Of a stretch of 64,000 nucleotides of DNA, positions 13,089 to 30,602 are shown piece after piece. Made by a program: the position numbers and the translations under genes. The stretch lies in NCBI RefSeq assembly GCF_021018895.1, contig NC_079377.1:18687501-18751500 (forward strand), written 5' to 3'. Within the stretch, counting starts at the first letter, position 1. Every line of letters starts with the position of its first letter. A model generated the notes under the pieces. That model saw only the letters and a program-made list of their open reading frames with translations. It made no database searches and was not told the origin of the DNA. The stretch is from Seriola aureovittata. Its lineage: Eukaryota > Chordata > Actinopteri > Carangiformes > Carangidae.

Positions 13089-13744
13089 GTGTGGATTTTA
13101 AATTATCTCTCTCTACTATGTTGTTTTAATGCCTGACTATACTATGACATTTTTTGACGTTTTGATGCCTTACTATACTATGACGTTTTTTGAGATTTTT
13201 ATGTCTTATTATATTATGACATTTTTTACGTTTTTATGCCTTACTATAATATGACGTTTTTATGCCTTACTATACTATGACGTTTTTTGACGTTTTTATG
13301 CCTTACTATAATATGACGTTTTTATGCCTTACTATAATATGACGTTTTTATGCCTTACTATACTATGACGTTTTTTGACGTTTTATGCCTTACTATAATA
13401 TGATGTTTTTATGCCTTACTATAATATGACGTTTTTATGCCTTATTATACTATGACGTTTTTTGACGTTTTTATGCCTTACTATAATATGACGTTTTTAT
13501 GCCTTAATAGACTATGAAATTTTACGACGTGTTATGCTTTAGTATACTGACATTTTTATGACGTTTTATGCCTTAGTATACCATGATCAATGACATATAT
13601 ATATGACGTACATGTCCCTGTATCAAGAGTGATGTAACCATATATAGAAGACATATTAAATGACACATACTCTGGATATATGAAGACACAAGTTTATAAC
13701 ATATATTAAATACCTGCCCATTCTATATGTTTGTATATGATTTT

Positions 13745-14690
13745 TTTTAATGTCTTTTTAGAATCAGATTTATTTCTCACATTGCATTTCAGCATACATG
13801 GAAGTGCAGTATCATACTTCGTAGATCAGGTTGCATGTCACATTTAAAAACAACAAAAGACACATCATATACAGGACACAATATACGTGTGACATAATTA
13901 AAAAGCTTTTGTAAGAGCAGCTTAACATAAAAAGGTGCCAATGCAAACAGATGTCCTTAATAAACAGTCAAGTCAAGTGGACACTTGGAGGCAGGGATTG
14001 GGGGTAGTATTTTTAGGGATTTCATAGTTCTGATGGCTTGTGGAAAAAAGCTATTACACAGTCTGGTGGATAATGCATGGATGCTCTGGAGCCTCCTTCC
14101 AGATGGCAAGAGTGCAAAGAGGTGGTGGGAGGGGTCGGAGAGTATGTTGGTGGCCTTCCTGACACACCGGTCTGTGTAGATGTTTACCACTGAGGAGAGA
14201 GACACCTCAGATCTTCTCTGCCGCTCTCACTATTCTTTGCAGGAGCTTCTGCTCAGCAGCTGTGCAGTTCCTGGTGATGGTGATGTCGTGTGTCAGGATA
14301 CTTTCGATGGTTCCACTGTAGAAAGTGTTTACAATGGATGAGGGGAAATCTGCGTCTCCTAAGGAAGTAGAGGCCTTGCTGGGGTTTTTCGGTGAGGGCT
14401 GTGGTGTTGATGGACCAGGTCAGGTCATCAGTGATGCGCACCCCCAAAAACTTAGTACTGCTCACTTTTTCTACAGCAGTGCCGTTGATGGTTAGCGAGG
14501 CATGCACACTGCGACTTTTCCTGAAGTCAACTACCATCTCCTTCGTCTTCTCCACATTCAAGGAGAGGTTGCTGTTGCTGCACCACATGTCCAGTTTCCC
14601 CACTTCCCCTCTGTAGTGTGCTTCATTGTCATTCGTGACAAGACCCACATGTCGTCAGTGAATTCAATGATGTGGTTGGAGCTGGATCTT
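13745..14690 (-). pseudogene. 5'-truncated non-LTR retrotransposon (LINE, CR1/L2/Rex1-type) 3' end
   Basis: On the minus strand a reverse-transcriptase fragment starts with an F-T-D-D sequence at about 14,652-14,663, matching the FADD catalytic motif of fish CR1/L2/Rex1-type LINEs. A frame change follows within a few codons, and the frame then continues as NEAHYRGEVGKLDMWCSNSN and KTKEMVVDFRKS, then STKFLGVRITDDLTWS (14,253-14,648). A second frameshift near 14,205-14,253 leads to the typical C-terminus (ATNILSDPSHHLFALLPSGR, then NSFFPQAIR). The 3' UTR ends near 13,750 with AATAAA-like sequence. Most of the element (endonuclease and N-terminal RT) is absent, as usual for 5'-truncated insertions. 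Clade assignment is from memory. Confidence 0.85.
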
Positions 14691-14811
14691 ATTTTATATT
14701 ATTAATTTTACACATACAGCGTACATGTCTATCTTTTTTATTTACACCTATAATATGAACATATACTGACAGGCTTGGGGATGGAACAGAGCATTTCTTT
14801 TTCAGCACGTT

Positions 14812-17250
14812 ATTTTAAATGTTCATAATGTCCATGGAGCTGTGGTGGTGGCGGCTCTGCAACAGGGAGGATGTGGCAGTGATTCCTCCTGTATGTTCTC
14901 CCGTTGGATTGGACGACTTGGACTTGTTATAGTGATGTTTCAGGGTGAGTCTTTTGTTGAGGAGCTGGGCATTGATCTGCTGGGTGTTCCACGGGGCTGG
15001 TTCCAGTAGTTTGGTACTTACAGGAATGGCTGCACGTGTCTGTTGTGACATCAGATGTTCAGGAAGGGAGCCTAATGTTGGATCACAAGGAATGTTTCTG
15101 AGGTTCAGGAGATTAAGGAAGACATCAGTCACATCTCTGGGTGATTTTTTTATCAGCTGGGACTGGGTGAAGATGAAGAGGCTGCTTTGGCTGGTAACAC
15201 TTAGTGCTGTTGCATGCTGCACATGAGAACAACTCCTCAGTGATGTCATGTGACATTGTTGGCCAAAATATGATGCTTCTAGCTCCGTACTTGGTTGCTT
15301 CAACACCTGGGTGGCCTTTGTTCACAACAGTGATGTATTCACTGCGCAGAGATAGTACTGGTCTGCCGTTTTGCATGCATGCAACCCCAAGTCCATAGCA
15401 TGATTCGTCAAAGGTGGGCGTGACTGGCTCATTGATGTTATAGTCTGCCAACACTGGCGAGCTTGACAGGCATGATATTAGGCGGTTGAATGCCTCCTGT
15501 TGTTGCTGAAACCAGCACCATGCTGTCTCCTTGTGGGTCAGTTTCCTCAGTGAAGCTGCAATGGCACTGAAGTTGGAATGTATTTGCCAAGGTAATTGAC
15601 CATACCAAGGAAACGCTGTTGCTTAGTGACGTCTGTGGGGACTGGCATGTCAGTGATTGCTGCAGTTTCAGCAGGGTCAGCTTTTAGGCCATCACTTGGG
15701 AACATATGTCCCACATAGGCTACTTGGCCCAGTCGAAAATTTGCACTTTTCTGTAACTCGAGGTTGACCTCTCTCATTCGTTCGAGCACTCTCTTTAAGT
15801 TGGCATCATGGCATCATCCAATGATGATGTCATCGACAATGACTGAACAGGGACAACCTGCAAACAGCTGTTCCATAGAGCATTGAAATACCTAATTTGC
15901 TGAGTTGATACCAAAAGGCATTCGTAGGAATCTGTAGCGCCCAAATGGAGTACTGAATGTTGTTAACATGGAGGATTTCTTGTCGAGACGTACTATATCT
16001 GACACTTCTTCAATGCTGTGCATTGGATGGTGGGGCCTTTCTAGTGCTGTGTTGAGGTCTTTAGGACTGAAACACTTTCTTGTGTGCTGCCACCATGGAG
16101 GGCACCCAGTCTGTAAGCTCAGTATGGCTCAAACATGGTGTTATCACACCTATGCTTTGCATGCCGTTAAGTTGACTTTGTCTTGCATCGCAACGAGGAT
16201 GACTGGGAGTTCACAGAACAGCTCCTTGTGCTGTGTGAGAAACTGTGTGCTGAAATCTGTGTCGCTCTCCATGGTGACTTGATGGACATCTGGGCTCATT
16301 TTGACAATTCCCATGTTTACGCACGCCCAAAATCCTAGAAGGGGTTGCAGCTCTCTGCCCAAAATGAAAAAAGATTACGCTGCTCCTTTAAAAAGCGCAA
16401 CAGTGACTGTGCCAATGGTTTAAATTCTGGTGCCACCATAAGCAACAAGGTATGTGGCTTTACAGGTTTGTTGCCATCAGTCACTGGTTGAAAAGTCTCG
16501 TGACATCACATTGCATTTTGCTCCCGTCAACTTTTCATTGGGCTTGCCATTTATGTGAGGTGTAACAAATCCTTCACCCTGCTCGTTGGCTTGAGATTTC
16601 ACACAGTCGACACAGCTGTCGACTGTGACACCATCCACATAAAACGTGTCATCTTCACATGCTGTGGGCTGATCCGCTGCCACTACATGCACTGGCTGTC
16701 TGTAAGTTTTACTGTGTGCATTATTTTGGCTCTGTGGTTTGGACTTGCAGTACTTTTTGTAGTGGTTTAGCTTTTTGCAATTATGGCATTGTTGTCCAAA
16801 GGCCAAGCACTTTTCCCATTTAGTGTGACTCCGTTGTGCGCGACTGTTTCCACAATTACTGTACTTTGTGATGGTCTGAGGGAATGATTGGGGTTTTGAC
16901 TGGTGCTTTCTGTTTAAAACTGGCTTTACTGCATCAACACTGGTGGCTTGTGTGGCTAGCCTCTTGCTACTTTCCTCTGTCATTCCATGAATGCAGCAGA
17001 TTGAAATGGCTTTGGCAAGCCTTAACTTGTTATCTCTCAACAAAGATTTTCTTAGAGGGTCACTGGTAATGCCACACACTACGCAGTCACGGAAGAGCTC
17101 GTCAGTCAAGTCTCCAAAATGGCACCTTTTACGTCTTCTCCTCAAATCACTGATGAATGATTTTATGCTCTCACCTTGTTTTTGATTCCTTGAATGAAAC
17201 TTGTATCATTCCATCGTTCTGTTGCTCTGTGGATTGCAGATGTCACTAAA
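14812..17250 (-). pseudogene. Ty3/Gypsy LTR retrotransposon, internally deleted and broken
   Basis: Read on minus from 17,250 downward, the order is gag nucleocapsid, protease, RT, traces of RNase H, integrase. An intact zinc knuckle CX2CX4HX4C (CHNCKKLNHYKKYC) is near 16,720-16,770; a preceding knuckle has lost a Cys. The protease reads KLTGAKCNVM, so the catalytic Asp of D-T-G is missing. RT retains VDD at about 15,830-15,840, followed by the family-typical QVAYVGHMF, then RFLGMVNYLGKYIP (15,547-15,789). RNase H is represented only by a short stretch (YGLGVACMQNGRPV) that runs directly into the integrase zinc-binding part (KGHPGVEATKYGARSIIFWP, then SCAACN; 15,125-15,454). The integrase catalytic core is missing before a C-terminal stretch (14,815-15,120). 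Several frameshifts exist. I could not identify LTRs. It cannot be autonomous. Confidence 0.88.
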
Positions 17251-17430
17251 GCCGCCCGATGAGACAAAAATACTCACAGGCGAGAAGTCTGTAATGTATT
17301 CTGACATCATGTAGAAATTAGTGTATGTGAGTCAATGATCGCACTGACTTGGAGCAAACTGCAGGATTTATTAGAACGAGCAGACATACATACAAGCTAG
17401 AACCGCCGCTGTGCGCCAGTCCCAAACTTT
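17251..17430. other. Flank of the Gypsy remnant, unassigned
   Basis: Contains no recognisable coding sequence. It may be the gag start or leader of the Gypsy remnant, because the sequence character does not change until the next repeat at 17,431. No LTR pair seen. Confidence 0.4.
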
Positions 17431-17680
17431 GATTAGTTGATCGACAGAAAACAGCTAGATGCTTTTTTGATAACTGATTAATCATTGTTTGCCAAACATT
17501 TGCTTGTACCAGCTTCTAAAATGTCAGGAAGTGATGCTTTTTGATTATTGGACTGTTGGTTGATTAAAACAAGATGTCTTAAACACATCTCGTTGGACTG
17601 TGGGAAATTATACTGGACATTTTTCAGGGTTCTCTGTCATTCCATGGATAAAACCAATTAATTGTCTGTTTCATCCACTA
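17431..17680 (-). repeat. Non-autonomous fish dispersed repeat (GATTAGTTGATCGACAG family)
   Basis: Matches, from memory, a repeat very common in percomorph introns. It opens with GATTAGTTGATCGACAGAAA, runs through GCCAAACATTTGCTTGTACC and TGGACTGTTGGTTGATTAAA, and ends GGACATTTTTCAGGGTTCTC plus a degenerate terminal part. Two further members of this family are at 31,985-32,500 and 61,325-61,545. The strand sign is arbitrary because the family has no coding capacity. Confidence 0.75.
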
Positions 17681-17767
17681 ACATGAAGTAAATTCTTTCA
17701 ATACGATTTAGAATTGCAGGACAACATTGTCAAGGGAGACCAAACTTACGGCGATTTTAGTTCACAT

Positions 17768-18405
17768 CAGCAGTGGTGGAAGAGGCACTCAGATCCTTTA
17801 CTTAAGTAAAAGTACCAATACAACATTGTAAAAAAATACTCCATTATAAGTAAAAGTCCCGCATTCAAAAGCTTACTTATGTGTAAGTTTTATCAGCAGA
17901 ATATACTTGAAAATGCACCTAGTTTTAGCTTCTTCATATGTAGCTAGATGGTTTAGTTTAGTTGTCAGATCACAAGATAAATGTGGGGTAGCACTGAAAA
18001 AGAAATCATACTTCTGCTACATAAATCTATATTTTTTGTGGTTTGGACTTTTTCTCTAATCTTTATTGTATTGCATTTGTGAAATATTAGATAATTTTGC
18101 CATTTTAGGACTTGAACAGTTATTTAAATGAGACCATTTGAGAAGCAGAACTGCAAACAGCTCATATCTGAAAGTTGTAATATGGGACTCAAAGTAAACA
18201 CTGCTTTTTTTGTAAGGCATTTGTATTGTATTTTATCAGCAAATCGTGTTCTTTAATGTAAAATCTTATCTAGAAAAGTAACTAGAAACTTCAGCTTTCA
18301 GGTCAATGTAGTAAAGCATGAAGTGTTGTGGAGTAGAGGTATAAAGTAGCATAAAGTGAAATGCCAGTAAAATACAAATCCCTTTAAATAAGTTTCATAT
18401 AATTT
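17768..18405 (+). mobile_element. Non-autonomous hAT-like element (CAGTGGTGGAA family)
   Basis: Begins CAGCAGTGGTGGAAGAGGCA and continues TCAGATCCTTTACTTAAGTA and AAAGTCCCGCATTCAAAAG. It ends with GTGGAGTAGAGGTATAAAGT and TAGCATAAAGTGAAATGCC, the inverted counterpart of the usual start. This CAGTGGTGG terminal signature is widespread in fish genomes and carries no transposase. The right end is degraded, so target-site duplications were not identified. Its length and class are from memory of similar elements. Confidence 0.75.
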
Positions 18406-18719
18406 AGCCTTTTTCATTGTGTGAACACACAACAAAGTCTAGAAAGCTAAGGTGATAGATTTGTTCCTGAAATATAAGAAACAGCTCAATACAAGCAGAA
18501 GACATGTTACTTGTATTTTCACTGCACTCTTCATAGTGTGTCTAATCAATGGATCAATTGATCAGTATTACACTATATCACTACATAGTCCAACAGTCTG
18601 GTGAGAAAGTTGAGTGAGTGTTGTGTCATTACTGGGATGTCCCAATTAGTGTGTCCCCTCTGACAGAGCCGCTCCTGCAGACAATCAACTCACTGTTCAC
18701 TGGTACACTGGGATCAGAC

Positions 18720-18758
<39 letters not shown>

Positions 18759-19099
18759 GGGAGGTGGTGTTTTCCAGCTGGGATTTGGGGGTAAGAGTGT
18801 ATGAATAGTGTGTGTATTGAGTGTGTGTTGAGGGGTGGGGGTTGTCTGTTAAGATATTTCCCACCAGCAGCTCATTATTTCATTCATTCATCCATCTATT
18901 CAGTCACTCATCCCCTCCTCTAATGCAGCGGTGAACTCATTCACACACGCACGCACGCACACACACCCACCCACACACACTGAATACACACGCACGCACA
19001 CACACGCCTGATAATTAGACAGAGGAAACTCTCAGCACTGGAATCCACATTTGCATACTCAACTAGTCATCCATATTTACCCATCTCTGACCCCCCCCC

Positions 19100-19138
<39 letters not shown>

Positions 19139-19164
19139 GTTTCGTTTTCTATTAACACAATATC
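18406..19164. repeat. Non-coding spacer with TG and CA microsatellites
   Basis: No gene seen. It holds a perfect (TG)18 at 18,722-18,757, an imperfect CA/CACG stretch at 18,945-19,005, and a compound poly-C plus (CA)n tract at 19,091-19,138. The rest is unique AT-rich sequence. Confidence 0.85.
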
Positions 19165-19860
19165 CTACAAGTTGGTTAAGATGTTTAGAAATAAAAGGGT
19201 ATAAAACCATTCGTAAGGCTCCAGGAGCACAGTGGCCTCAATACTTGTCAGATGGAAGAAGTCTGGAACCACCAGGACTCTTCATGGAGAAACTGAGTAA
19301 CCATGCAAGAAGAGCCTTGGTCAGGGAGGTGATCAAGAGCCCAACAGTCACTCTGACAGAGCTTCAGAAGTCCTCTGCAGAGATATGGCAGAACCTGCCA
19401 GAAGTACAGCAGCTCTCCATCAGTCAGGCCTTCATGACAGACTGCTCAGTTTGGTAAACGGCATTTAACAGACTCTGGTAACACAGGGAAAAAGACTGTG
19501 CTCTGATGAGTCATGATGTCACTCTTTAGTCAGAACTCATAATACACAAATGCTCCAGAGTGCATGCAACCTGAGACTGGCATGACAGTTCGTCTTTCAA
19601 CAGGACAATGACCTGAAGCTAAGAAAACGCTGGAGTAGCACCAGGACAAGTCTGTCTGTCCTTGAGTGTCCCAGCCAAAGCCCAGACGTAAACCATAGAG
19701 CATCTGGGGAGAGACCTGAAGACGGCAATTCACGGACGCTTCTCATCCAATCTGACGGAGCTTGTTCTCCTCTCAAAGGAACACGTTGAAAAGAAAACGT
19801 CACGCTCAGGCTGAGCTGTTCAGCGCTCGTATGCAGCCTGTGACGAGGAATCAAGTGTAA
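19165..19860 (+). pseudogene. Tc1/mariner (Tc1-like) transposase remnant with internal deletion
   Basis: The helix-turn-helix end is readable at 19,245-19,457 (SDGRSLEPPGLFMEKLSNHA, then ALVREVIKSPTVTLTEL), the DNA-binding domain typical of fish Tc1 transposases. The segment CTCTGATGAGTCATGATG at about 19,500 corresponds to the S-D-E stretch with the first catalytic Asp. A gap then joins it to CAACAGGACAATGACCTGAA (QDND, second Asp) at about 19,598 and a P-S-Q-S-P-D-V-N stretch with E-H equivalents at about 19,665-19,710. Roughly 240 bp between the first and second Asp are missing, and frameshifts break the frame. Terminal inverted repeats were not identified. It is dead. Confidence 0.88.
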
Positions 19861-27458
<7,598 letters not shown>

Positions 27459-27479
27459 AAAAAAAAAAAAAAAAAAAAA
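27459..27479 (+). repeat. Poly-A tract
   Basis: Run of 21 A, with no recognisable SINE or LINE body directly upstream. Confidence 0.9.
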
Positions 27480-27892
27480 CTAAAACAAATACAGCTCCAA
27501 CTGCTTTTAACATCATATCGTTCCTGAGTGTCTTTTCCTGCAATTTCTATAACAAACTCAACTTTTCTTCCAGGAAAAAAAAAAAAGAGCTGCTGTTTTG
27601 TCTGATTTTTAAAATGTATGAAGAAAAAAAAACTGTGCATATGTGTTCAGTAAAAAAGTAAAGAGGCGACAGCAGCGATGTTAATATTAACGATCTGTGG
27701 AACATGAACGTGAAGCGTAACGATTTTAATTGTAAGTGTGTAAAAGCTGCACCTCGCACACTGGGCCTTCTTCATTGTCATCTCACTCCTTTATCATCCC
27801 TCCATCTATCAGAACCTCTCAGATCACACACACAGTTGCAACTCATCATACACACAGATGCACACAAACATACCCGTATGCGTGCGTACACA

Positions 27893-27894
<2 letters not shown>

Positions 27895-27932
<38 letters not shown>
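27895..27932. repeat. (CA)n microsatellite
   Basis: Nineteen CA units preceded by an imperfect CACACA/CGTA stretch. Confidence 0.95.
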
Positions 27933-27934
<2 letters not shown>

Positions 27935-27959
27935 ACAAATGAAAGCTGTCCTGTTTTCT

Positions 27960-28230
27960 TCGGCACAGCCTCTGCCAACTTCATTTGCAAATGAAAAGTT
28001 TTGCGAGGAGCGTCCTTTTGCTTCTGGGGCATGGCAGCACACTGTGTGTTTGGGGGTGGGGGGGTTGGGGTGAGGAGAGAAGAGGGTCTGACAGAGGGTG
28101 TGTGTGTGTGTGGCAGGAGCCCAGACGAAGCAGCCCTCGCCCGGGGCTTGCTGTCCGCCTGCGGTAGCGGCAAGCCTGTTCCTTCTTCCCCGGCCCGCCG
28201 CGACCATTTGTTCCATTAACCAATCTCCTG
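27960..28230. promoter_or_regulatory. GC-rich non-repetitive island with palindromic octamer (candidate regulatory element)
   Basis: Between two microsatellites lies a non-repetitive, GC-richer stretch. It contains the perfect 16 bp palindrome TTCATTTGCAAATGAA at 27,980-27,995, which includes the ATTTGCAAAT octamer bound by POU-family factors. A G-run (GGTGGGGGGGTTGGGGTGAGG) lies near 28,050. Function is inferred only from composition and motif. Confidence 0.3.
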
Positions 28231-30160
28231 GAGCCTCTGGTGCAAACACACACACACATCCACAGGCATACATACTTCAACAACTGCTTGCACAGCTCAT
28301 GCCACACATGGCCCTCCATCCTCCGCTCCATCCTGCCCTCCCTCCCCTTCTCTCCTCCAGACGCACGCACCATCTTTCTTCGTGGAGGCCATATGGCCCA
28401 GTGAAGCCTGTGGATCTACAGGCACATCTGCGTATATGTTGCTGCTCTCCTTAAAGGGCTGCACCGTGAGCTGTGGGCTCACATAAACACTCACACACAC
28501 ACACACCCAGGACTGATAAACACACTGCTGTCACTATGTGTGGATAAGCGAGCGTTGGTGTTATGTTGGTCTGTCGTACATGTGTGTCTGTGTGTGAGAG
28601 AGTCTGTGTATGTGACCTAAGTGTGTACATACGTAGTGATAATTGGTGAAACAGCCTGCGAACAGCTGTGGGGTGAGAAAAGGTTGCGTGGTGTTTGGTA
28701 CAGAAAGCAAAGGGGAGGAGGAGAAGAGAGGAGAGGAGAAAGAGAAGAGAAGAGTAAAGTTGGAGAATAAAAGAAGGTCAAAGGGGAAAGGAAAGTGAAA
28801 CGAGATGAAAAGCAGGGAAGAGGAGGACAGAGGGCAGAGGGGAGTACAGTTACAGCTGATGTAAATCTGAAGCATGAACAGAAAACAACAGAGAAAACTT
28901 TTCTCTCTGCATCAATCTTGTGAGAAAAAAAAAAAAAAGAGTAGTGGACTTCTAACAGTCTTTATTTCCTCTTATATAGAGATATACATTTTTTATATAC
29001 AAAGAGAGAAATCATTTTCTTTCTCTAAAGGTGAATGAACCCTGAGAAAAAAAATTCTGATTTCCAGTCAAAAAAAAATACAAATACAGCAATCTGCACT
29101 ACAGTGACACGGACAGTTGTACGTTTACTCTGACTGTGTCTCGTTCTTGTGTCTTTTCTAATTTTAATACTGTGGTTGTGTTCAGAACTGTTGCTGCAAA
29201 CCAGATATTAATTCATCATTAATTCATTTTTTTTAATCATTATTTAAAGTATTATTTACACTAAGAGAAAGAACAGGTAATATTTTAGGAGCCATACTAA
29301 CCTTCACAAGCGTTCCAAATATTTATTAATAGATGAGATTCTTTCTGCACAGTGATGTTCTCAATAATTTCTCTCTGAATTCATCGGCACTAAGAATTTT
29401 GCTTTTGTAAGAATGAATAAATAAGAATAAGAATGATAAAAAATGTCCAGTTACCTAAAGAAATCATAAACATAATGACGAGTCAAATTCATTTGGAAAT
29501 AAAACTAATTTTGTCAGTTTGTTGTTTGTTTGCTGTTAAGATCTCAACTTTAAATCATTTGTAAAATAATATACATCCACTCCCTGCAGTTTCATTTTTG
29601 CATTTGTAATTCAATTGCTTGTATATATGACAAACATCACCTGCCCTCAGTGAGAAACAAGCCATCATCAATTTAAACTATATGAGGTTGAAAGAGATTT
29701 TTGTTTTTGTTTGTGTTTCCTCCGGTATAAAAGCATCGGGAAAATTACATAATAACTTAATCAAATGTCAAAAATTAAATTAAGAAAATTAAGTTGTAGA
29801 TGGTTTGAAGAGTTCAAATAAAATCTGTGCTGAAAACATTTCTAGTTGTGCTCACATATAAAATTACTATTAACTTAATAAATTCAATGTGTTATTTCTT
29901 AAATTAAACTGCAGATAAAAAAGACATATAACCTTTAAATTAATCATTTACAGTAACTGGCTTTACATCTTCTCCAACTCGCTGCTCTCCTGCTCCATCT
30001 TTCCTCCCTCCTTCATTTCCAGGCAAAAAAACAAAAAAAACAACACAGAAATAGTGAAATAAATAATTAAATGGTGCAGCAAAACATTGTGTGCTAAAAC
30101 CCCTGTGTAGTTTGGCAATCAGCTTGCCCATGTAAAAATAAATCAAGCTGATTTTCCAAA
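28231..30160. other. Non-coding sequence, purine-rich block and AT-rich part
   Basis: No gene recognised. A GA-rich block spans 28,680-28,845, followed by AT-rich unique sequence to 30,160 with short poly-A runs at about 28,924-28,938. Confidence 0.6.
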
Positions 30161-30164
30161 TGTT

Positions 30165-30345
30165 TTGTGCGTGGTGCGCTGTTGCCGCTCTTCGCAGCAC
30201 AGATTGCAGGCCGATGGAGAGGCTGTGGGGAGGGGCGGGGCGCTGGATATTGAACCCACTTGCACCAGCTTGTTAACACGTACACCTTAACCCCCGAGCG
30301 GCGGGGCAGGGAGCCCACCAAGCACTCAGGGCCTGCAGGGACCAA
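30165..30345. promoter_or_regulatory. GC-rich non-repetitive island (candidate conserved non-coding element)
   Basis: CpG-containing island (GGGGAGGGGCGGGGCGCTGG, a GC-box-like stretch at about 30,225-30,245) in otherwise AT-rich DNA, ending directly before a Z-DNA-prone tract. No coding frame resembles a known exon. Inference only. Confidence 0.28.
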
Positions 30346-30367
30346 CTAACATATACCCAATGTATGG

Positions 30368-30382
30368 ATGCGCATGTGCGCA

Positions 30383-30443
<61 letters not shown>
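30368..30443. repeat. 76 bp unbroken alternating purine-pyrimidine tract
   Basis: ATGCGCATGTGCGCACGCGC followed by (AC)n. Every step from 30,368 to 30,443 alternates purine and pyrimidine, and the GC-rich start favours left-handed Z-DNA nucleation. Confidence 0.9.
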
Positions 30444-30445
<2 letters not shown>

Positions 30446-30553
30446 AGGATTACTAGAACATGCGTGCTATTTAATACAAGAACAGTACCATATGTAGAGA
30501 GACTGATATACCCGCTTATACATGAATATGTATACGTGCATACAAACATAACT

Positions 30554-30558
<5 letters not shown>

Positions 30559-30599
<41 letters not shown>
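30559..30599. repeat. (CA)20 microsatellite
   Basis: Pure CA dinucleotides after TATA; ends at CGAGATAC. Confidence 0.97.

Positions 30600-30602
<3 letters not shown>

Larger units (their letters stand above)
1..13600. repeat. Complex minisatellite/satellite array with tRNA-like modules
   Basis: Continuous tandem array cut by the left window edge, so at least 13.6 kb long. The basic monomer starts ATGCCTTACTATACTATGAC and ends in G plus a T run (26 bp). A 36 bp form carries an extra TGACGTTTTC-like block. Common variants are GTCTTATTATATTATGAC and GCCATACTATAATATGAC. Nineteen copies of a tRNA-like module, each inside a ~160 bp non-monomer cassette, interrupt the monomers. Spacings between modules recur (744, about 853, 634, about 735 bp), which shows higher-order repeats. 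The monomers degrade between about 13,500 and 13,620. No open reading frame here looks like a gene; the short ones are translations of the monomer. I do not recognise the satellite family. Confidence 0.97.

Noticed and set aside
1..13600. CRISPR-like array
   Set aside because: The units are directly adjacent and similar throughout, with no unique spacers and no cas genes; the DNA is from an animal genome.
13985..14616. Plus-strand open frames opposite the LINE, and those opposite the Gypsy element
   Set aside because: They are shadows of minus-strand retrotransposon coding sequence.
27778..28373. Several overlapping open frames on both strands
   Set aside because: They run through microsatellites and a GC-rich island. 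The overlap in many frames reflects composition, not coding.
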